Assembly: GCA_009869945.1 (NCBI GenBank)
Contig: WIXG01000357.1
Span: 1-64,000, forward strand
DNA: 64,000 bases
Origin: Mesaphorura yosii
Lineage: Eukaryota; Arthropoda; Collembola; Poduromorpha; Tullbergiidae
Direction: 5' to 3'
Of this stretch, positions 61,301-64,000 are shown one piece after another. Positions within the stretch are counted from its first letter, which is position 1; each line of letters opens with the position of its first letter. A program made the translations under genes and the position numbers. Below the pieces are notes generated by a model that ran no database searches, had not been told where the DNA came from, and was given only the letters and a program-made list of their open reading frames with translations.

Positions 61301-61946
61301 AACAAGGCCGAAGCGATTATGTACCCCGGCGGACGATTCTTTGAGGACGCTGCTGGATACGCCATGGATCGATACGCGTACTACGTGTGCTGCAAATGCC
61401 AGAAGGTAACTTAGTTAAAACCCAACGATTAACGAGTTCCGAAATTACGGGATCGACCCGAATTGATTTTTTCTCACGATTAGGCTTATTTTGGGGGAGA
61501 AGCGAGATGTGACGTAGAAATTCAGCTGGAGTTTGATCCCCAAGAGCTCGTGTGCGGTGGTTGCAGTGACGTATCGCAGGCACAATTGTGCCCCAAACAT
61601 GGAACCGATTACCTGGAGTACAAGTGCCGTTATTGCTGCTCCGTCGCCGTATTCTTTTGTTTCGGAACAACTCACTTCTGTAATGGATGTCACGACGACT
61701 TCCAGCGCATTACTGCGATTCCAAAGAACCAGCTTCCTCATTGCCCAGCGGGTAAATTTCATTTCCATTTCCACAATTCTGCTGCTCTACTGATTAACTA
61801 GCAGCTTTGTCGTTATGTTATTATGCTTAGGGCCTCGATCGAAGCAATTGGACGTGGAGGAATGCCCCCTCCATGTGACTCATCCTCCGACTGGCGAAGA
61901 ATTCGCTCTTGGGTGCGGAATTTGTCGTAACGCTCACACATTCTGA
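26579..61946 (+). CDS. hiw: PHR-family E3 ubiquitin ligase (Highwire / MYCBP2 / RPM-1)
   Basis: Very large RING E3 that restrains synapse growth and promotes injury-induced axon degeneration in flies, worms and mammals. I joined 61 coding exons in frame, total 13239 bp (4412 aa), against about 3.8-5.2 thousand aa in known members. Domain order: RCC1-like repeats (about 419-940), PHR1 (about 1155-1320), PHR2 (about 1625-1785), filamin-like (about 2112-2298), an SH3-like segment, a disordered region, DOC/APC10-like (about 3480-3670), Cys/His-rich region, RING-H2 (about 4170-4215) and a tandem-cysteine C-terminus ending CRNAHTF. The start at 26579 lies 5 bp after an acceptor, so the 5' UTR is spliced. 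Intron 33 (35372-52397) is 17 kb and carries an antisense gene and a transposon. Two introns are uncertain (see findings). Confidence 0.97.
28438..30751 (+). CDS. hiw: highwire exons 9-16: RCC1-like repeat region
   Basis: Exons 28438-28659, 28739-28943, 29010-29613, 29699-29865, 29961-30026, 30089-30187, 30272-30474, 30550-30751. RCC1-type units are visible: [68 protein letters not shown]. Between them is a cysteine-rich insert ([31 protein letters not shown]) that is also characteristic of MYCBP2. The 66-bp intron 28944-29009 has no in-frame stop and is a multiple of three, so its retention would add 22 residues without breaking the frame. Confidence 0.92.
30840..32126 (+). CDS. hiw: highwire exons 17-21: first PHR domain
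   Basis: Exons 30840-31135, 31235-31382, 31456-31583, 31648-31874, 31943-32126. PHR1 hallmarks are [55 protein letters not shown] and [23 protein letters not shown] domains form the beta-sandwich that gives the family its name. All splice joins keep phase. The strong match to other animals suggests firm constraint. Confidence 0.96.
32199..33996 (+). CDS. hiw: highwire exons 22-28: linker and second PHR domain
   Basis: Exons 32199-32373, 32444-32539, 32621-32769, 32828-32962, 33041-33514, 33593-33733, 33818-33996. The linker is helical ([35 protein letters not shown]). PHR2 follows: [78 protein letters not shown]. The exon 25 donor (ACTAGT|GTAATT, 32963) was chosen because it restores phase 0 with [10 protein letters not shown]. 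Confidence 0.94.
34065..35371 (+). CDS. hiw: highwire exons 29-33: region before the 17-kb intron
   Basis: Exons 34065-34290, 34365-34534, 34612-34835, 34919-35125, 35221-35371. They match the MYCBP2 segment with [59 protein letters not shown] and [20 protein letters not shown]. Exon 33 ends DGIVPL plus two bases (AG|GTACGA at 35372). An exon-like stretch at 35425-35490 after this donor reaches a stop quickly and is not used; the frame resumes correctly at 52398. Confidence 0.95.
35621..35626 (-). terminator. Candidate polyadenylation signal for the nested antisense gene
   Basis: AATAAA on the minus strand, 0.83 kb beyond the stop codon at 36454. It lies inside highwire intron 33, so the predicted antisense transcript would not overlap highwire exons. 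Confidence 0.35.
36454..44408 (-). CDS. Nested single-pass membrane protein with LRR-like ectodomain and tyrosine-motif tail
   Basis: Three exons (44082-44408, 39027-39237, 36454-38297) join in frame to 2382 bp, 793 aa. Exon 1 starts [13 protein letters not shown] and has a signal sequence ([18 protein letters not shown], about residues 15-32). Its end and exon 2 form a cysteine-rich cap ([20 protein letters not shown]) and an LRR-like start ([19 protein letters not shown]). Exon 3 continues with irregular repeats ([49 protein letters not shown]), many N-glycosylation sites and a C-terminal cysteine cap from KSCDC to CVNE. The transmembrane helix is about 473-498 ([20 protein letters not shown]). 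The 295-residue cytoplasmic tail has YVDL (528), YDLI (596), YSEL (680), YAEL (729), a DKGVQT dynein-light-chain-like motif and proline motifs. It is probably a surface receptor or adhesion protein. I could not name the family. Confidence 0.88.
38298..39026 (-). other. Intron 2 of the nested membrane-protein gene
   Basis: Between exon 39027-39237 (ends LGNG plus one base) and exon 36454-38297 (resumes [10 protein letters not shown]). The donor is GGAG|GTACGC and the acceptor TTTGTAG|GATCAA. AT-rich, no coding content recognised. Confidence 0.8.
39238..44081 (-). other. Intron 1 of the nested membrane-protein gene
   Basis: A 4.8-kb intron between the signal-peptide exon (donor GAG|GTTAGT, phase 0) and exon 2 (acceptor TTGCAG|GTTATT). 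It holds a TATATAAG-like box near 39935, a TG/CTGTG-rich patch near 40875-40895 and a short CA run near 42328-42341. No further gene was identified. The ORFs in it (for example 40630-41004 minus and 42225-42485 plus) show no domain. Confidence 0.7.
44409..50077. other. Gene-poor part of highwire intron 33
   Basis: Sequence upstream of the nested gene, likely including its promoter. Scattered ORFs up to about 140 codons (47652-48014 plus, 48646-49065 minus) overlap on opposite strands and lack domains. No known microRNA sequence or tRNA was recognised by eye. A small tandem GTACATCAA repeat occurs at about 47220-47245. Confidence 0.5.
50078..50536 (-). CDS. Unrecognised 152-aa ORF inside highwire intron 33
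   Basis: ATG-initiated and longer than most chance ORFs in this region. It has a protein-like middle ([18 protein letters not shown]), a basic stretch ([14 protein letters not shown]) and an acidic stretch ([18 protein letters not shown]). No family was recognised. An acceptor-like CTGCAG|GCAAG lies within it (near 50438), so only the 3' part may be exonic. It sits head to head with the ORF at 50697, with 160 bp between the start codons. It may be a small nested gene or a relic. Confidence 0.3.
   Translation of the reverse strand: MQSFKLMLRDITTFHTFIAEMLICENSLRLITAGKKVYHHDNNVETSPAEIRNFIQLFRFLSMDVLPSQFSVLPANMRHGNSNKFAAVPFVHLSPRRSRKKLKLQRISTTGNDEDEGGLKVPKNEQEGEMQRCVFEWSESIHHSFKRQLGVI
50697..50923 (+). 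CDS. Unrecognised ORF interrupted near its 3' end by the mariner element
   Basis: ORF beginning [19 protein letters not shown] and containing [20 protein letters not shown] and LFYVVCPNG. It runs into the left TIR of the transposon at 50925. Reading directly across the insertion site (removing one TA) gives a stop five codons later, so the pre-insertion ORF was about 80 codons. A TAG and an acceptor-like ATAG lie just upstream of the ATG. It is not a highwire exon, because exon 33 joins exon 34 directly. Coding status is uncertain. Confidence 0.3.
50925..50950 (+). repeat. Left terminal inverted repeat of the mariner element
   Basis: 26 bp starting CAGGGTGAACGGGATT, directly after a TA. Matches the reverse complement of 52187-52212 with a single mismatch (G/A at the eleventh base). 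Confidence 0.95.
51070..52166 (+). pseudogene. Mariner-like transposase, frameshifted
   Basis: The transposase is split into ORFs 51070-51426, 51423-51620 and 51714-52166. The first has helix-turn-helix-like segments ([37 protein letters not shown]). The second has the first catalytic Asp in [11 protein letters not shown] (codon 51543-51545). The third has the second Asp in [10 protein letters not shown] (51822-51824) and the third in [12 protein letters not shown] (51933-51935). Thirty-six residues separate the last two, a DD36D spacing by my count. A frame change near 51420, an in-frame TGA at 51618-51620 and at least one further shift in 51640-51710 make it non-functional. Confidence 0.92.
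52187..52212 (-). repeat. Right terminal inverted repeat of the mariner element
   Basis: 26 bp ending TTCACCCTG and followed by TA (52213-52214). It is the inverted partner of 50925-50950, 25 of 26 bases identical. Confidence 0.95.
52398..53727 (+). CDS. hiw: highwire exons 34-36: filamin-like domain
   Basis: Exons 52398-52518, 53080-53181, 53389-53727. Sequence: [20 protein letters not shown], then [20 protein letters not shown], then [50 protein letters not shown] and [11 protein letters not shown]. This is the filamin/immunoglobulin-like fold of PHR proteins. Exon 34 is reached by splicing over the 17-kb intron. Confidence 0.95.
52519..53079 (+). other. highwire intron 34
   Basis: A 561-bp AT-rich intron with donor GAG|GTTGGT and acceptor CTTGCAG|GTGATT. 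Contains poly-A and poly-T stretches near 52675-52740. No gene seen. Confidence 0.8.
53814..54698 (+). CDS. hiw: highwire exons 37-39: SH3-like repeats
   Basis: Exons 53814-54259, 54336-54489, 54569-54698. Two related units are visible. The first is [20 protein letters not shown] followed by [10 protein letters not shown], with [14 protein letters not shown] and [19 protein letters not shown]. The second is [20 protein letters not shown] with [17 protein letters not shown], then [13 protein letters not shown]. Both have the layout of bacterial-type SH3 domains and correspond to the MYCBP2 region after the filamin-like domain. Confidence 0.92.
54775..57129 (+). CDS. hiw: highwire exons 40-42: disordered region and cysteine motif
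   Basis: Exons 54775-55519, 55590-56543, 56621-57129. Mostly Ser/Pro/Lys/Glu-rich and disordered, with conserved islands [20 protein letters not shown] and KRRPSASS. A paired cysteine motif, RCEVCQCRF then [10 protein letters not shown], is split by the intron 56544-56620. Exon 41 contains a possible 69-bp in-frame intron (56390-56458). Confidence 0.88.
57215..58834 (+). CDS. hiw: highwire exons 43-49: conserved helical region and DOC/APC10-like domain
   Basis: Exons 57215-57423, 57491-57607, 57691-57905, 57975-58217, 58297-58390, 58461-58575, 58644-58834. The helical part begins [17 protein letters not shown], followed by [15 protein letters not shown] and [15 protein letters not shown]. 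The DOC-like beta-sandwich spans [64 protein letters not shown] and [12 protein letters not shown]. In MYCBP2 this domain precedes the C-terminal ligase module. Confidence 0.94.
58908..60668 (+). CDS. hiw: highwire exons 50-56: helical and Cys/His-rich region
   Basis: Exons 58908-59030, 59101-59224, 59296-59456, 59531-59854, 59915-60256, 60332-60436, 60519-60668. Sequence: [55 protein letters not shown], then a zinc-binding stretch [60 protein letters not shown] and [13 protein letters not shown]. The Cys/His spacing in CANHDDGE...CKECGDLC resembles a B-box-like zinc domain, as in MYCBP2. Confidence 0.94.
60763..61946 (+). CDS. hiw: highwire exons 57-61: RING-H2 and tandem-cysteine relay ligase module
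   Basis: Exons 60763-60954, 61020-61127, 61196-61405, 61484-61751, 61831-61946. The RING-H2 finger is [16 protein letters not shown] joined to [12 protein letters not shown] and ending CPICK. The tandem-cysteine domain follows: YFGGEARCD (Cys about 4294), [38 protein letters not shown] (FFC Cys about 4344) and CNGCHDDFQ, then [19 protein letters not shown]. The two relay cysteines that transfer ubiquitin in MYCBP2 (human C4520 and C4572 by my alignment) are both present. The stop is TGA at 61944-61946. Confidence 0.97.
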
Positions 61947-62310
61947 ATTGCTTCAATGAAGACTAGTTTTTAGATTAGGAACTGTACAAACAATATTGCC
62001 TCGTAACGATACCTGACTACATAAATTCACGATGGAAATTTGTGTTCGTTAGACTGACGATTTGTAGCAAATCAATTAATTAACGTGCGATAGTGATCTT
62101 AAACTAGTCATATAAGGCCATAGCCATAACGTTAAGATCGGAACTAACTTGGTTCGATTCGGATCTTACTCTGTTCTTTTTAATGGATTTTATTGTTTTG
62201 ATGGGAAAATACTTAAAATCGTTGTACAATTTACAACTTCTGATGACAAAGAAAATATGACACATTTTCAGTGGCGGCTATATTTTATACGAATCTAAAA
62301 TTTTGTAATG
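61947..62310 (+). other. highwire 3' UTR
   Basis: AT-rich sequence between the stop at 61946 and the AATAAA at 62311. Contains an imperfect inverted repeat around AAGATCGGAAC ... GTTCGATTCGGATCTT at about 62133-62166. No ORF of note. Confidence 0.6.
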
Positions 62311-62316
62311 AATAAA
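62311..62316 (+). terminator. highwire polyadenylation signal
   Basis: AATAAA, the first canonical signal seen after the highwire stop codon, giving a 3' UTR of roughly 0.4 kb. Confidence 0.65.
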
Positions 62317-62930
62317 CTGTCAAACGCACTTGGGGCAAAGTTGGTACATTTGGAGACTGACTTCGTAAATGTCATTTGTCAGGAGCGCGTGACGCATCTA
62401 AAATGGAGCGCACTTTCATAGGCTGATGGCACAAAAGTCCCAACTCAACTGACCGTACGGACAAAGGAACAAAGAAAACGAAATCACGCAAGTTAGGTGA
62501 TCAACCGTGCGCCGTTGAATGTTGGTATTCAATGGAAAAATTGAATCGCGTCCATGCCTCTCGTGGGTCTCAAGCTTAGCCATATTCATATGTATACTTC
62601 TCTCATTGGTAGACGCGTGGTACAATACGTCTTGGATCATGAAAGAAGTCGGATCAGTTGCATAGCTCTTGTGTGGAAATTTACCATGGAAAATTTTTGC
62701 GATATCAATTAAAGTAGCGCACTAAATAAGACTATCCGGGTAGTTGAGGTGTCACGTTGGGTTTCAGTCAGTTCACACAAAGGAAATTGATCAAGAGGAA
62801 AAAAAATAAGGCGTAAGGTAAGGTGAATATAATTGATTAACATCGAGTCTACTCCTTGAAGTGTCAACTAACGACTGACTCTCACTGTGCTTGGATCATA
62901 GGATAAGTTCCAACCCTTTTGCTAAAAAAT
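62317..62930 (+). other. Intergenic region after highwire
   Basis: About 0.6 kb between the highwire polyA signal and the next ORF. It presumably contains the downstream gene's promoter if that gene is transcribed. The ORF at 62416-62640 minus has no domain and is taken as chance. Confidence 0.5.
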
Positions 62931-63354
62931 GGGTAAGATTTTCAAGCCTGATGAGCGAAAGTGGATCAGCCCATTAATTCACGTGAAGGAGCGAGCCAAG
63001 ATCATGTAGGCAATGGCTGACATACCGCTGCCACTTGCTTCAGACGATAAATGTGGTCTTGATTACTATGTACCACCGCCTACCCCAGCAGAGAAGATGG
63101 ACACATGCGAAGTTTCTTCAAAACGTGAAGAACATAAAAAGTACGTTCAAAATCTTGTTGACCTGATTGTCAAGCCGAAAAATGCCAGCTACTGCAACAT
63201 GGAGGAAGTCAACACCTCCCTTGCGAATTTAGCTCAAGCTTCGAAAGAATTTGATTCCCTGAATATTGATTACTCGAGCAGCGAAAGTGGTTCTGGTTCT
63301 TATGACAGAGAAGAGACGACTACTAGCGAAAGCGAAGAGAAGCTCGATATTTGA
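62931..63354 (+). CDS. Unrecognised ORF with an in-frame TAG; readthrough gene, uORF plus ORF, or pseudogene
   Basis: An ATG near 62931 opens a frame MGKIFKPDERKWISPLIHV ending KIM then TAG. The next in-frame ATG (63013) opens 113 codons: MADIPLPLASDDKCGLDYYV, PPPTPAEKMDTCEVSSKREE, KKYVQNLVDLIVKPKNAS, CNMEEVNTSLANLAQASKEF, then an acidic Ser-rich end (SESEEKLDI). Both parts look protein-like and share one frame. Beyond the stop, a second protein-like stretch in another frame (RACLARRQKYVKNQDEH to SRPDRTKE, about 63425-63532) suggests a former longer C-terminus. An AATAAA follows at 63622. Together this could be a processed pseudogene, or a gene whose intron or readthrough I cannot see. Family not recognised. 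Confidence 0.5.
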
Positions 63355-63621
63355 GGTTAATGTCAACTTGCAGAAAAAGAAACACGATAAGGGCGCTTGC
63401 ATTACCTGAGATGATTTTGGAGGTCGAGCCTGTTTGGCAAGACGCCAGAAATACGTTAAGAATCAAGACGAGCATTTGTACGGAATGACGGAACGATTCA
63501 AGCTGAGCCGACCGGATCGAACGAAAGAGTAACAAATTGAGCTCTCAAGTCTTTTGCAATTGAGATTTAGTGTACCAACCGGTGTTCAGTGCGGAATGCG
63601 CCGGAGTGACCACAATTTTCT

Positions 63622-63627
63622 AATAAA
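63622..63627 (+). terminator. Candidate polyadenylation signal for the 62931-63354 locus
   Basis: AATAAA about 270 bp after the TGA at 63354, followed by a short A/T-rich stretch. Consistent with the 3' end of a single-exon transcript or retrocopy. Confidence 0.45.
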
Positions 63628-63912
63628 GTGTAAATAATATTGTAGGATCATCATTTTCTACGTTGGAGACATCCAGCTTCTATTCAGTGCCTCAATACAA
63701 CTCTGGTCAACCAAATTACTCAATAGCCGAGCTTAGAAAGAATCAACTAATCCGTATTAGACTCGCCTTTCTGATCGGATTTGGCCTGCCCTACCTTCTG
63801 TACAGTCCAACTCCGTCACCGCTAGTGGTAATGAGATTCTATTCGAGTCCTGTTGCCTACTCATCGATGCTTGGAGATCATTTCGGACGCTGGCACCGGC
63901 TGGAGAAAGAAG
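63628..63912 (+). other. Region between the candidate polyA signal and a possible gene start
   Basis: Contains a 95-codon ORF (63663-63950) with a hydrophobic run (LAFLIGFGLPYLLYSPTPSP) and no recognised domain. Probably 5' non-coding or promoter sequence of a gene continuing past the right edge. Confidence 0.35.
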
Positions 63913-64000
63913 ATGGAGGCTTCAAACAAAGAGTCGCCTCCTGTACGTGATTATGCCGACGTATCGACGATTCGAGAACGTGCAAGAGCCCCTCCTCGTT
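63913..64000 (+). CDS. Possible N-terminus of an unrecognised gene, cut by the window edge
   Basis: ATG at 63913 in a good context (AAGAAGATGG) opens a frame MEASNKESPPVRDYADV, then IRERARAPPR, running off the window without a stop. The composition is soluble and proline/arginine-rich, as in many N-termini. Only 29 codons are visible, so this is a weak call. Confidence 0.25.
   Translation, partial: MEASNKESPPVRDYADVSTIRERARAPPR

Noticed and set aside
62133..62166. tRNA-like GGTTCGATTC motif
   Set aside because: No acceptor stem, D-arm or anticodon arm could be drawn around it; it is part of a small imperfect inverted repeat in the highwire 3' UTR.

Overview
The window is animal nuclear DNA. 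Genes are split by many short introns (mostly about 60-90 bp, GT-AG), GC is moderate, and the recognisable proteins are metazoan cytoskeletal and synaptic regulators. Short introns mixed with a few very long ones, a Tc1/mariner element and Drosophila-like gene structures suggest an arthropod (a pancrustacean such as a crustacean or springtail fits). The species cannot be fixed from sequence alone. I rebuilt exon chains by joining splice sites in frame. The coding sums for the three complete multi-exon genes are exact multiples of three: 8139 bp (Mical), 13239 bp (highwire) and 2382 bp (nested gene).

Layout. Positions 1-4009 (minus) hold the 5' part of a myosin phosphatase targeting subunit (MYPT/Mbs): a PP1-docking RVKF motif followed by ankyrin repeats. 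It runs off the left edge. Positions 7413-19789 (minus) hold a complete MICAL F-actin monooxygenase in 20 exons (FAD monooxygenase, CH, LIM, a 4.16-kb low-complexity exon, bMERB). An alternative end after the LIM exon would give a membrane-anchored isoform. Positions 19790-26573 are a long intergenic or 5' region between divergent genes. Positions 26579-61946 (plus) hold a complete PHR-family E3 ligase (Highwire/MYCBP2/RPM-1), about 4412 aa in 61 exons: RCC1-like repeats, two PHR domains, filamin-like, DOC, RING-H2 and the C-terminal tandem-cysteine relay domain.

Intron 33 of highwire is 17 kb. It carries an antisense three-exon gene (36454-44408) for a 793-aa single-pass membrane protein with an LRR-like ectodomain and a tail rich in tyrosine motifs. 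Near its 3' end the same intron holds a decayed mariner-like transposon (50925-52212) with nearly perfect 26-bp TIRs and TA target duplications, next to two small unexplained head-to-head ORFs. The right edge (62931-64000) holds an unrecognised ORF with an in-frame TAG, its polyA signal, and perhaps the first codons of another gene.

MYPT (myosin II phosphatase targeting), MICAL (actin oxidation and disassembly downstream of semaphorin-plexin) and Highwire (synapse growth and axon degeneration) all act on neuronal or muscle cytoskeleton. Their adjacency may be chance. Mical and highwire are head to head across 6.8 kb.
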